From NCBI RefSeq assembly GCF_900099995.1, contig NZ_FNCZ01000009.1, positions 96,007 to 160,006 on the forward strand: a stretch of 64,000 nucleotides of DNA. Reading direction: 5' to 3'. Origin of the DNA: Winogradskyella thalassocola. GTDB lineage: Bacteria > Bacteroidota > Bacteroidia > Flavobacteriales > Flavobacteriaceae. The position numbers and the translations under genes are program-made. Shown here piece by piece: positions 7,446 to 16,443 of this stretch; the first letter of the stretch is position 1, and each line of letters opens with the position of its first letter. The notes beneath the pieces were generated by a model. The model was not told the origin of the DNA, ran no database searches, and was given only the letters and a program-made list of their open reading frames with translations.

Positions 7446-7475
7446 AAGCCTTAACATTTATGTTGAGGCTTTTTT
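7446..7475 (+). terminator. Terminator after tRNA fragment (e)
   Basis: Third copy of the AAGCC...GGCTT hairpin with T run. Confidence 0.8.
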
Positions 7476-7616
7476 GTGTTTTATAACACATATTTCAACT
7501 CTAAATCTATAGATAAGTTCTACGTTGAACCTACAGTAAATTTTATAGCCTAAAAAAAAGAAAAATTAATACATTTTTAAAAAATATTTATATATTCGCG
7601 ACCGCTAACCAAAAAT

Positions 7617-7689
7617 GCGAGAGTAGCTCAGTTGGTAGAGCGTCAGCCTTCCAAGCTGAATGTCGCCGGTTCGAACCCGGTCTCTCGCT
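7617..7689 (+). tRNA. tRNA-Gly (anticodon TCC)
   Basis: A complete cloverleaf: acceptor GCGAGAG/CTCTCGC, D stem GCTC/GAGC, anticodon stem TCAGC/GCTGA with loop CTTCCAA (anticodon TCC), T arm GCCGG/CCGGT-type with TTCGAAC, discriminator T. CCA is not encoded. A TATATTCG sequence about 27 bases upstream resembles the -7 element. Confidence 0.95.
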
Positions 7690-7691
7690 CT

Positions 7692-7720
7692 AAAGACATC
7701 CTAAATTGAGAGGTCTTTTT
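7692..7720 (+). terminator. Possible weak terminator after tRNA-Gly
   Basis: AAAGAC at 7692-7697 can pair with GTCTTT at 7713-7718, followed by TT. The stem is short, so tRNA-Gly and tRNA-Tyr could still be cotranscribed. Confidence 0.4.
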
Positions 7721-7746
7721 AGTTTGAAATATTGAATTAAAGTATT

Positions 7747-7828
<82 letters not shown>

Positions 7829-7989
7829 CAAATGATTTTTAAATGCAGCTTTACAAAAGCTCACTTTTATAAAAATCATTTCGATTGACTCACCAATCCA
7901 AAATACTGAGCGAAGCGAAGTAATCTAAAATAAACATAACGATTCTACATATTGAAATACCACTAATTAAAGCAATTTAATTACAAAAT

Positions 7990-8063
7990 GTGAGAGCAGC
8001 TCAGTTGGTGGAGCATCAGCTTTCCAAGCAGGCGGTCCTAGGTTCGAATCCTCGTGCAATCAC
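7990..8063 (+). pseudogene. Chimeric tRNA pseudogene (Gly-like 5' half, other 3' half)
   Basis: The first 39 or so bases resemble the tRNA-Gly at 7617 (GAGAGCAGCTCAGTTGGT, TCAGC stem, TTTCCAA loop), while the rest matches the 3' end of fragment (a). The halves do not fit: the acceptor pairs at only 5 of 7 positions, the anticodon stem TCAGC/GCAGG has a central A-A clash and the T stem has a mismatch (CCTCG). A degraded copy of the cassette terminator follows. It is unlikely to give a working tRNA. Confidence 0.7.
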
Positions 8064-8166
8064 AAGAAGCCTTAATAACATTTATATTGAGTTTTTTTGT
8101 GTTTATAATATCGTCAATTGAAAAGTAAAGAACGTGGACAACACACACACTGAGGCATATTTCAAT

Positions 8167-10224
8167 TTACTCAGGATACTCAATCCTTAAATGATAAATA
8201 TTAGCCAACTTAAACTTAAGTACTTTCTTAAGAGCCTGAATTTCTTTAAAGGTGATATCAGCATTTAGAAACTGACCACTTTCCATTTGCTTGTTAATTA
8301 TGTTCTCAACAAAATCATTAATCTTAGTGCTTGTTGGTTCTTTTAAGCTTTTAGAAGCTGCTTCAACACTATCACAAATCATCAGAATGGCGGTTTCTTT
8401 ACTAAAAGGAGTTGGTCCAGGATAGGTAAAATCTTTGATGTCTACATTTTCATTGGCTGCCTTTTCTTTCATATAAAAATAGTAAACCAAACTCGTTCCA
8501 TGATGCGTTCTTATAAAATCTATAACACGATCTGGTAAATTGTATTTTTTTGCAATTTCAATCCCGTTTAGAACATGATCTATAATTACTTTAGCACTTT
8601 CTTCACTCGATAATTCATCGTGCGGATTAATACCTGTACTCTGATTTTCAGTAAAATAAGTTGGATTATTCATTTTACCAATATCATGATATAAAGCTCC
8701 CACCCTAACCAACATAGCATTCGCGCCAATTTCATTGGCTGATGCTTCTGCCAAATTCGCAACGTTTAACGAATGATGAAATGTTCCAGGTGCTCGGTTA
8801 GATAATTCTTTCAATAATTTGGTATTGGTATCAGAAAGTTCTAATAACGACACGTCAGATACTAATCCGAAGATTTTTTCATAGATATAAATTAAAGGTT
8901 GAACAAATAGCGTTGCCAAACCACAGAGGATAAACATCCCAAAAATTTCAACTTTTAACCCTGTTAGTTGCCCTTCGTGAATCACAAAAAAGGCAAAGTA
9001 AGCAATGATATAAATAAATGTTATTTGACCTACTGAAATGAAAAGGTTAGCACGTTTATACAATTCCGAAACCGTCAGAATAGTAACCATACCCGCAATA
9101 ATCTGAAGAAACATATACTCATAACTATTGGGCACCACAAAACCTAAAAGCAAAACGGTAAGCACATGCGTAAACAAACCCAATCTAGCATCGAAAAAGG
9201 CTTTTAATACTAGGGGTAAAATACATAATGGGACGACATAGATATACTGAGAATTAAAGTTAATCACCAAAGTGCTCAACAAGATCATTAACGCAATATT
9301 GAAAAATATAAACGTAACTTTTGTATTATTTATAAAGACCTCTTTTCTGTACTTACTAAGAAATAATAATAACATTAACAGCGCCAAGGCAACCAACAAC
9401 GTATATGCTATAAGTACCCAATTGTAATTGGCTGAATTCCAAACTTGCGATTCATATTCTGATTTTAAAGAGCTTAAAATATCATATTGAGCTTCTTCAA
9501 TAACTTGTCCTTTTGAAATAATGAGCTGGTCTTTCTCTACACGCCCTCTTGTTAGAGATATTCTTGATAGCTCTTCTTCTAAGGCTTTTTCTGTTAAGCT
9601 CGCATTAAGTTTAATATTAGGTTTAATAACGTCGAAAAAAACAGATACTATGCGTTTTTTTACATCTATAGGAATGGAATTCCCCATATCCGACTCTACC
9701 CGTTGACGTAAGTTACTCAGCTCAAATAAACTTCCATATTGAATTTCTTTTTCAACTTTATTAGCGGTCGCTAGTTTTACAGCTCTATCGTCAGCATAGT
9801 TATAATCGGAATCTAATATGCCTGAACTGTAAAGACTATTAACAATTGCTTTTCCTTTTTTGTACAGGTCAGAATTTTCAATACTAAAATTACTAGAATC
9901 CTTAAACACCTGATTAAACCTTGTTAAATAATCAGATAACACCTCTTCTTTTATCTCCGTATTTATTTCAAAATAAACGAGACTTTGGCCTTTTATTTCG
10001 CTCTTCTCCTTATCTAATTCCTCTTTAGACTTTTTGATAGCAAAGTTAAAAGGCGCATATAAGTTTTCGGATTGCCAAGGCTTTCCTTTTTCAAACGAGT
10101 ATCTAAACTTTCCTGTTTTTGGAAATAGATATACTATAAATAATGTTGTTACTATAAACAACAAAATCTTATAGACTAAGGCGTGATTCTTATACCACTT
10201 ATTGTAGAATACATTCATATACAA
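8167..10224 (-). CDS. PgpH-like 7TM-HD cyclic-di-AMP phosphodiesterase
   Basis: A 685-residue inner-membrane protein of the 7TMR-HD family, whose characterised members (PgpH) hydrolyse c-di-AMP. One N-terminal membrane helix (about 15-35) is followed by an extracytoplasmic 7TMR-HDED domain up to about residue 265, seven hydrophobic segments (about 270-460) and a cytoplasmic HD domain. The metal ligands are visible: H-H at 483-484, HDIG at 513-516, and R-T-H-H further on. A C-terminal helix-rich tail completes the family length. It is transcribed divergently from the thiolase gene. The start could also be Met3. Regulation of osmotic or cell-wall homeostasis via c-di-AMP is the usual role; it was not tested here. 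Confidence 0.88.
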   Translation of the reverse strand: MYMNVFYNKWYKNHALVYKILLFIVTTLFIVYLFPKTGKFRYSFEKGKPWQSENLYAPFNFAIKKSKEELDKEKSEIKGQSLVYFEINTEIKEEVLSDYLTRFNQVFKDSSNFSIENSDLYKKGKAIVNSLYSSGILDSDYNYADDRAVKLATANKVEKEIQYGSLFELSNLRQRVESDMGNSIPIDVKKRIVSVFFDVIKPNIKLNASLTEKALEEELSRISLTRGRVEKDQLIISKGQVIEEAQYDILSSLKSEYESQVWNSANYNWVLIAYTLLVALALLMLLLFLSKYRKEVFINNTKVTFIFFNIALMILLSTLVINFNSQYIYVVPLCILPLVLKAFFDARLGLFTHVLTVLLLGFVVPNSYEYMFLQIIAGMVTILTVSELYKRANLFISVGQITFIYIIAYFAFFVIHEGQLTGLKVEIFGMFILCGLATLFVQPLIYIYEKIFGLVSDVSLLELSDTNTKLLKELSNRAPGTFHHSLNVANLAEASANEIGANAMLVRVGALYHDIGKMNNPTYFTENQSTGINPHDELSSEESAKVIIDHVLNGIEIAKKYNLPDRVIDFIRTHHGTSLVYYFYMKEKAANENVDIKDFTYPGPTPFSKETAILMICDSVEAASKSLKEPTSTKINDFVENIINKQMESGQFLNADITFKEIQALKKVLKFKLANIYHLRIEYPE

Positions 10225-10332
10225 TCAAATGTAATAAATATTAGAATTTTAGACGGCTAATATCATTAATACATTCTCAAATCTCTCAAAAAATGTTTAA
10301 TTTCGCATCAAATAACATCAAACATAATCACA

Positions 10333-11511
10333 ATGAATAAGGACGTCGTTATCGTTTCAGCAGTAAGAACACCAATTGGAAGTTTTTTAGGAAGCCTATC
10401 TACAGTACCAGCACCACGTTTAGGGGCTGCAGCTATTAAAGGAGCTTTAGATAAAATTAAATTGAAACCAGAATTGGTCGATGAAGTTATTATGGGAAAT
10501 GTTGTGCAAGCTGGTACAGGACAAGCACCTGCAAGACAGGCCGCTATTTTTGCTGGTTTACCAAATACAATTCCTTGTACTACGATTAATAAAGTTTGTG
10601 CTTCTGGTATGAAAGCAGTAATGCAAGCAGCTCAAGCTATTCAACTAGGAGATGCTAATATTGTTGTTGCTGGTGGTATGGAAAACATGAGTTTAATTCC
10701 TCATTATTTCCACGCTAGAACCGGAACTAAATTTGGTCCTGGGACCTTAGTAGACGGCATGCAAAAAGATGGTTTAGTAGATGCATATGATAATAATGCC
10801 ATGGGAGTTTGTGCAGATGCTTGTGCTACGGAATATGAATTCTCAAGAGAAGATCAAGATGCTTTTGCTATTCAATCTTACGAACGCTCTAAAGCGGCTT
10901 GGGATGCAGGTAAATTTGACAAAGAAGTGATTTCTGTGGAAGTTCCTCAACGTCGTGGAGAACCTGTTATTGTTGATAGAGATGAAGAATACGCTAATGT
11001 GAGAATGGATAAAATTCCGGCGTTACGTCCTGCTTTTACGAAAGACGGAACTGTAACAGCAGCAAATGCGTCTACAATTAATGATGGAGCTGCTGCATTA
11101 GTTTTAATGAGTAGAGAAAAAGCAGAAGAATTAGGTTTAAAACCAATTGCTGTTATAAAAGGATATGCTGATGCTGCACATGAACCTAATTGGTTTACTA
11201 CTGCTCCTTCAAAAGCATTACCAAAAGCACTAGCAAAAGCTAATGTTGACATAGATGCAATTGATTTCTTTGAATTTAATGAAGCATTTTCTATTGTTGG
11301 TTTAGCAAATATGAAAATTTTAGGATTAACTGATACTAACGTCAATGTAAATGGTGGTGCTGTTTCATTAGGACACCCATTAGGTTGTTCTGGTGCTAGA
11401 ATTTTAGTGACGTTAATCAATGTCTTACATCAAAATAATGCCAAATTAGGTGCAGCTGCTATTTGTAATGGTGGTGGTGGTGCTTCTGCAGTGGTAATAG
11501 AACGCGCTTAA
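10333..11511 (+). CDS. Acetyl-CoA C-acetyltransferase (thiolase)
   Basis: A 392-residue thiolase that condenses two acetyl-CoA to acetoacetyl-CoA or performs the reverse cleavage. The N-terminal thiolase domain carries the acyl-accepting cysteine, Cys89, in N-K-V-C-A-S-G-M-K; the C-terminal domain has N-E-A-F, then G-H-P-L-G-C-S-G-A-R with His348 and the catalytic base Cys378 in C-N-G-G-G-G. The length and motifs match biosynthetic or degradative AtoB-type enzymes; the two cannot be separated by eye. The next gene starts nine bases after its stop, so they are probably cotranscribed, though functions are unrelated. With the HMG-CoA lyase at 46860 it could feed ketone-body or leucine carbon to acetyl-CoA. 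Confidence 0.93.
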   Translation: MNKDVVIVSAVRTPIGSFLGSLSTVPAPRLGAAAIKGALDKIKLKPELVDEVIMGNVVQAGTGQAPARQAAIFAGLPNTIPCTTINKVCASGMKAVMQAAQAIQLGDANIVVAGGMENMSLIPHYFHARTGTKFGPGTLVDGMQKDGLVDAYDNNAMGVCADACATEYEFSREDQDAFAIQSYERSKAAWDAGKFDKEVISVEVPQRRGEPVIVDRDEEYANVRMDKIPALRPAFTKDGTVTAANASTINDGAAALVLMSREKAEELGLKPIAVIKGYADAAHEPNWFTTAPSKALPKALAKANVDIDAIDFFEFNEAFSIVGLANMKILGLTDTNVNVNGGAVSLGHPLGCSGARILVTLINVLHQNNAKLGAAAICNGGGGASAVVIERA

Positions 11512-11520
11512 CCCAACCCT

Positions 11521-12270
11521 ATGCAATACGGCATTTGCAATCTTGGAATTGTACCTATAAGACTTGAACCTAGCGATACCAGTGAAATGGTAACGCAAGC
11601 ATTGTATGGTGACTATTTTAAAGTGCTTGAACAGCGTAAAAAATGGAGTCGTATCCGTTTTGCTTTCGATAAATACGAAGGCTGGATAGATAATAAACAG
11701 TATCTTGAAATTGAAGAAGCTAATTATAACGATTTAAATACATCCGATATTAATTTATCTAAAGATTTAATCGAATTTGTAACAGATGCTTCAAATAATT
11801 TATACCCGATACCTGTTGGGTCTGATTTAAATGGTTTAGACTTCCTTAATCATAATTTTGATGGAGCTGTTTTAACTTCAAAAAGCAATAAAGAAAACAT
11901 TGTAAAATCTGCATTTTTATTTTTAAATGCTCCCTATTTGTGGGGAGGAAAAACACCTTTTGGAATTGACTGCTCTGGTTTTACACAGATGGTATATAAA
12001 ATTAATGGTTATAAATTGTTTAGGGATGCCTCTGAGCAAGCTACACAAGGAGAAGCCTTAAGCTTTATAGAAGAAAGTGAACCAGGTGATTTAGCGTTTT
12101 TTGATAACTCTGAAGGTCATATTACTCATGTTGGGATTATAATGGAAGACAATTATGTTATCCATGCCCATGGGAAAGTTAGAATAGATCGCTTAGATCA
12201 TAGCGGTATTTATAATATTGATAAAAACGTACATACTCATAAACTGAGGGTCATTAAAAAAATAGTATAA
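11521..12270 (+). CDS. NlpC/P60 (C40) cell-wall peptidase with SH3 domain
   Basis: A 249-residue cysteine peptidase likely to cut gamma-D-glutamyl-diaminopimelate bonds in peptidoglycan. Residues 1-65 form a bacterial SH3-like domain (L-E-P-S-D-T-S-E-M-V and G-W-I-D near 54-57). The C-terminal NlpC/P60 domain has G-I-D-C-S-G with Cys151, H-I-T-H-V-G with His203, and His215 as third triad member. The stretch W-G-G-K-T-P-F-G is a family hallmark. No signal peptide is seen at the chosen start, so it may act on imported peptides in the cytoplasm, or the true start may differ. It follows the thiolase gene closely and ends just before a strong terminator. Confidence 0.9.
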   Translation: MQYGICNLGIVPIRLEPSDTSEMVTQALYGDYFKVLEQRKKWSRIRFAFDKYEGWIDNKQYLEIEEANYNDLNTSDINLSKDLIEFVTDASNNLYPIPVGSDLNGLDFLNHNFDGAVLTSKSNKENIVKSAFLFLNAPYLWGGKTPFGIDCSGFTQMVYKINGYKLFRDASEQATQGEALSFIEESEPGDLAFFDNSEGHITHVGIIMEDNYVIHAHGKVRIDRLDHSGIYNIDKNVHTHKLRVIKKIV

Positions 12271-12307
12271 AAAAAAAGCGACTTTTAAAAAAGTCGCTTT
12301 TTTTTTA
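12271..12307. terminator. Bidirectional terminator
   Basis: AAAAAAAGCGACTTT pairs with AAGTCGCTTTTTTT across a short A-rich loop. It has A and T runs on both sides and so can serve the NlpC/P60 gene and the convergent TPR gene. Confidence 0.85.
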
Positions 12308-12324
12308 TATTCTAAATAATAAAA

Positions 12325-13611
12325 TTAATTACCATTAGCAGAAGCTTCCATCGCTTCAACTTTAGCTCTCATAGTTTTAAACTTATCAGTTTCTCCTAAG
12401 GCGCTATAAATGTTCATTAAAGTTCTAGCTGCATCAACGTTAGTATTTTTCAATTCTAAAGCTTTTTCTAAATAAGGAATCGCTTTTTCATAGACTTGAG
12501 TACGTTTCTCCTTTAATTCATCATACTTTATATTATCAGCTTTACTAGTACCTAAAGCATTCATTTCTTCAACGATTTTTGCTTCACCATCTAAAATAAC
12601 AACAGCTATATTTGTATAAGCATCAACATAATTCGGATTGATTGAAACTGCTTTCTCATAATATTTTATTGCTGCTTCCGAGTTTCCACCTTCAGCGGCC
12701 AAAACTCCTAAGTTATATTGTAACTCAGCATTACCCGGATCTTTTTTAGTTGCTTCTTCCATCAAATCTCTAAAGCGCTCTCTGTTACCCATTTTAAGAT
12801 ATACATTAGCTTCAGATAATAATAACCCAATATCATCAGGATTTTCTTCTCTAGCATCTGCCATAGCTCCTAAAGCTTTTTCATTCTCGCCTTGAGACAC
12901 ATATATTAAAGCAATGTTTTTTACTATTTCGGCTGTTTTAGATTTACTTTTTTCATCTCTAGGAGCCTTATGTAGTTTCGCTTTAACTGAAAAGTCCCTT
13001 GATGCTTTATCTGTAAAATTTTCTTCTTCACCAGTTTCAACATTAGTTGCGTAATAATTCATCTCTGCCCCATTATACCCCATATTTTTAAGTTGAACGT
13101 AATAATCTAAAGCAGTATCATAGTCTGGCTCTGTAACTGCAGAAGAAGCGGCATAATAAAGATATAGAGTATCTTTTGGAGACATTCTATAGACTTTCTC
13201 AAAGCGCTTTGCTGCAACTTTATAGTTTTTATTAGTAAAAGCCTCATTTGCTTTGGTTAAAAATGTATTAACCATACCAGTAGTCATATCATTAGCTTCT
13301 TGGGTATATTTTAATTTTCCCATTTTAGATTCTAAATCTTTCAAGTTATCTAAGCTTGTTATAGCCTCATCGATATTAGCATCTGTACCAGCACCATTTG
13401 CATACAATGCTCGTGCTTTTAATAAATAGAATTTAGCTTTAGACTTATCGTCCATACTACCAATTAAAGCTTCAGCTGCTGCTGATGCTGATTTAGCATC
13501 CGCAAAATTTGAGTTTTTAAGTGCTTTTTCAATTGCTTTTATCTCATTTTTTTGTGCAAAAGACAATGAGGTAATTGCTAAAGTTAGCACTATTGTCAGT
13601 AATTTTTTCAT
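12325..13611 (-). CDS. Exported tetratricopeptide repeat protein
   Basis: A 428-residue protein with a Sec signal peptide (M-K-K-L-L-T-I-V-L-T, cleavage after S-F-A near residue 19). At least four TPR-type helix pairs can be read: about 30-80, 120-170, 225-310 (A-L-G-A-M-A-D-A and N-P-D-D-I-G-L-L-L) and 290-345, with the clearest in A-A-I-K-Y-Y-E-K-A-V-S-I-N-P-N-Y-V-D-A-Y-T-N. A final repeat contains A-I-P-Y-L-E-K-A-L-E-L. Such proteins act as periplasmic scaffolds; no enzymatic domain is seen. It follows gyrA by 26 bases on the same strand, an arrangement I recall as usual in flavobacteria, and may share its promoter. The binding partner is unknown. Confidence 0.85.
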   Translation of the reverse strand: MKKLLTIVLTLAITSLSFAQKNEIKAIEKALKNSNFADAKSASAAAEALIGSMDDKSKAKFYLLKARALYANGAGTDANIDEAITSLDNLKDLESKMGKLKYTQEANDMTTGMVNTFLTKANEAFTNKNYKVAAKRFEKVYRMSPKDTLYLYYAASSAVTEPDYDTALDYYVQLKNMGYNGAEMNYYATNVETGEEENFTDKASRDFSVKAKLHKAPRDEKSKSKTAEIVKNIALIYVSQGENEKALGAMADAREENPDDIGLLLSEANVYLKMGNRERFRDLMEEATKKDPGNAELQYNLGVLAAEGGNSEAAIKYYEKAVSINPNYVDAYTNIAVVILDGEAKIVEEMNALGTSKADNIKYDELKEKRTQVYEKAIPYLEKALELKNTNVDAARTLMNIYSALGETDKFKTMRAKVEAMEASANGN

Positions 13612-13637
13612 CTTGTATTAAATCGTTTTGTTGTTAA

Positions 13638-16181
13638 TTATTCGCTTTCTGTGTCATTATTATCAATAGCCGTGCCATCTTCAATAGCATCTTCACTATC
13701 AAGTATTTCAGCATCTACATCTATTATCTCTTCTTCATCTTCATCTTTCATTACTTTGGCAACAGCTGCAATAGAATCATTTCCTTTTAAGTTAATAAGT
13801 TTAACACCTTGTGTTGCTCTACCCATAACACGTAAATCGGCTACTGCCATTCTAATTGCGATTCCAGATTTATTAATAATCATTAAATCATCCTCATCAG
13901 TTACATTTTTAATAGACACTAAATTACCTGTTTTTTCTGTGATAGAAATGGTTTTTACACCTTTCCCTCCTCTATTGGTAATTCTATAATCTTCTAAGCT
14001 AGAGCGTTTTCCATACCCATTCTCGGACACTACTAAAATGTTACTTTCCATATCATCTACAGCGATCATTCCGATAACTTCATCTGTTTTCTCATCTTGA
14101 AGTCTAATACCACGAACACCAGAAGCATTTCTACCCATTGGTCTTGTTTTGGCTTCTTCAAAACGAATTGCTTTTCCAGATTTTAAGGCTAACATCACTT
14201 GGCTTTCACCAGTTGTTAACTTCGCTTCTAATAAAACATCGTCCTCCTTAATAGTGATAGCATTAATTCCGTTAGATCTTGGTCTAGAATATTGCTCTAA
14301 AGATGTTTTCTTAACCTGACCTTGTTTAGTCGCCATAATGACATAGTGACTATTAATATACTCTTCATCTTTTAAATCTTGAGTACAAATGAAAGCCATC
14401 ACTTTATCATCTTGCTCAATATTTATTAAATTCTGAATAGCTCTACCTTTAGAAGTTTTAGAGCCTTCTGGAATTTCGTAAACACGCATCCAGAAACATT
14501 TTCCTTTTTGCGTGAAGAATAACATGTATTGGTGGTTAGTACCTACAAATAAATGTTCTAAGAAATCTTCGTTACGCGTTGTTGATGCTTTTTGCCCAAC
14601 TCCTCCTCTATGCTGTGTTTTATATTCTGAAAGTAAAGTTCTCTTAATATAACCAGCATGTGAAATGGTAATTACAACTTGTGCATCTGGTATCATATCT
14701 TCAATACTCACATCTCCACCTGCATATTCTATAACTGAACGACGCTCATCACCATATTTATCTCTAACAACTTCAAGCTCTCCTTTAATAATATCCATTC
14801 GACGTTCTTTCTTGTCTAAGATATCCTTAAGATCAATAATTGTTTTCATGATATCGTCATATTCAGAACGTAACTTATCTTGTTCTAAACCTGTTAACTG
14901 ACGCAAACGCATTTCGACAATAGCTTTCGCCTGTATTTCTGACAGTTTAAAACGCTCAATCAAATTATTACGAGCCTCATCTGCATTAGATGATGCACGG
15001 ATAATTTTAATCACTTCATCAATATTATCCGAAGCAATAATTAAACCTTCTAAGATATGTGCACGTTCTTCAGCCTTACGTAGTTCATAAGTCGTACGTC
15101 TAACAACAACATCATGTCTATGCTCAACGAAATAGTGGATTAATTCTTTTAAGTTTAATAATTGTGGACGACCATTAACTAGTGCAATATTATTCACACT
15201 AAAAGACGTTTGTAAAGCCGTATATTTAAATAACTTATTAAGAACGATATTAGGAATAGCATCACGTTTTATAACGTAAACAATTCGCATACCATTTCTA
15301 TCAGATTCATCTCTAATGGTAGCAATACCTTCTAGTTTTTTTTCGTTAACTAAGTCAGCAGTTTTCTTAATCATATCTGCTTTGTTAACCTGATAAGGAA
15401 TTTCAGTAACAATAACACACTCTCTACCTTGTACTTCTTCAATTATCGCTTTTGCACGCATTACAATACGCCCACGACCAGTATGAAAAGCTTCCTTAAC
15501 TCCATCATAACCATATATAGTTCCTCCTGTTGGAAAATCTGGAGCTTTTATATGTTGAATTAATTCATCAATTTCAATGTCGTTATTATCGATATAAGCA
15601 ATTGTACCATTTACAACCTCAGTTAAGTTATGTGGTGGCATATTTGTAGCCATACCAACAGCAATACCAGATGCCCCATTGACTAAAAGTCCAGGAATAC
15701 GCGTTGGAAGCACCGTTGGTTCTTGAAGTGTATCATCAAAATTCAATTTATGATCAACAGTTTCTTTGTCAATATCTGCCAACATATCTTCAGATATCTT
15801 ACGCATTCTTGCTTCAGTATAACGCATTGCTGCAGGACTATCACCATCTACAGATCCAAAGTTACCCTGTCCATCAACTAACATATAACGCAAACTCCAT
15901 TCTTGAGCCATACGTACCATTGCATCATAAACTGAGGTATCTCCATGTGGATGATACTTTCCTAAAACTTCACCAACTATTCTCGCTGATTTTTTATGTG
16001 CACTATTCGCTCTAATTCCCAGTTCGTGCATACCGTAAAGTACACGTCTATGAACTGGCTTTAAACCATCTCTTACATCTGGTAACGCACGTGACACAAT
16101 GACCGACATTGAATAATCAATGTAGGCCGATTTCATTTCATCTTCAATGTTAATTGGAATGAGCTTTTCTCCTTCTGCCAT
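13638..16181 (-). CDS. gyrA: DNA gyrase subunit A
   Basis: An 847-residue type IIA topoisomerase subunit that breaks and rejoins DNA in the A2B2 gyrase to introduce negative supercoils. The winged-helix/tower region carries the active tyrosine Tyr121 in A-A-M-R-Y-T-E-A-R. The quinolone-determining region reads [10 protein letters not shown], with Thr82 and Asp86 at the positions of E. coli Ser83 and Asp87; threonine is the ordinary residue in flavobacteria. The C-terminal beta-pinwheel has six repeats, and the GyrA box appears as N-R-G-G-K-G. An acidic tail of about 35 residues, rich in D and E, ends the protein. No gyrB lies nearby. Transcribed divergently from clpC. Confidence 0.98.
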   Translation of the reverse strand: MAEGEKLIPINIEDEMKSAYIDYSMSVIVSRALPDVRDGLKPVHRRVLYGMHELGIRANSAHKKSARIVGEVLGKYHPHGDTSVYDAMVRMAQEWSLRYMLVDGQGNFGSVDGDSPAAMRYTEARMRKISEDMLADIDKETVDHKLNFDDTLQEPTVLPTRIPGLLVNGASGIAVGMATNMPPHNLTEVVNGTIAYIDNNDIEIDELIQHIKAPDFPTGGTIYGYDGVKEAFHTGRGRIVMRAKAIIEEVQGRECVIVTEIPYQVNKADMIKKTADLVNEKKLEGIATIRDESDRNGMRIVYVIKRDAIPNIVLNKLFKYTALQTSFSVNNIALVNGRPQLLNLKELIHYFVEHRHDVVVRRTTYELRKAEERAHILEGLIIASDNIDEVIKIIRASSNADEARNNLIERFKLSEIQAKAIVEMRLRQLTGLEQDKLRSEYDDIMKTIIDLKDILDKKERRMDIIKGELEVVRDKYGDERRSVIEYAGGDVSIEDMIPDAQVVITISHAGYIKRTLLSEYKTQHRGGVGQKASTTRNEDFLEHLFVGTNHQYMLFFTQKGKCFWMRVYEIPEGSKTSKGRAIQNLINIEQDDKVMAFICTQDLKDEEYINSHYVIMATKQGQVKKTSLEQYSRPRSNGINAITIKEDDVLLEAKLTTGESQVMLALKSGKAIRFEEAKTRPMGRNASGVRGIRLQDEKTDEVIGMIAVDDMESNILVVSENGYGKRSSLEDYRITNRGGKGVKTISITEKTGNLVSIKNVTDEDDLMIINKSGIAIRMAVADLRVMGRATQGVKLINLKGNDSIAAVAKVMKDEDEEEIIDVDAEILDSEDAIEDGTAIDNNDTESE

Positions 16182-16443
16182 ATATAATTTTAATTAGTTT
16201 TTTCGTAAGTTTTCGCAACGCGCTAAGATAACCAAAATACTACTGTTTATAGACAAAATCTATTCGATTTTTGGGATTTTTTATTAACAATATTTAATAT
16301 CTTTTTCGTTAATAAGTATCTGCATATTTCCTTTGATTTAAAACACTTTTTTAGTCTCTTCGTTTGCAACATATAATTAAGGTATAGTTTTTGCCTTATA
16401 CTCAATATGTTTTTATTATTTTTAAAGCAGAAAGGAATATAGT

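Noticed and set aside
15930..15945. Thr82 in GyrA as an acquired quinolone-resistance change
   Set aside because: Threonine is the ordinary residue at this position in flavobacteria, so it is not evidence of resistance.
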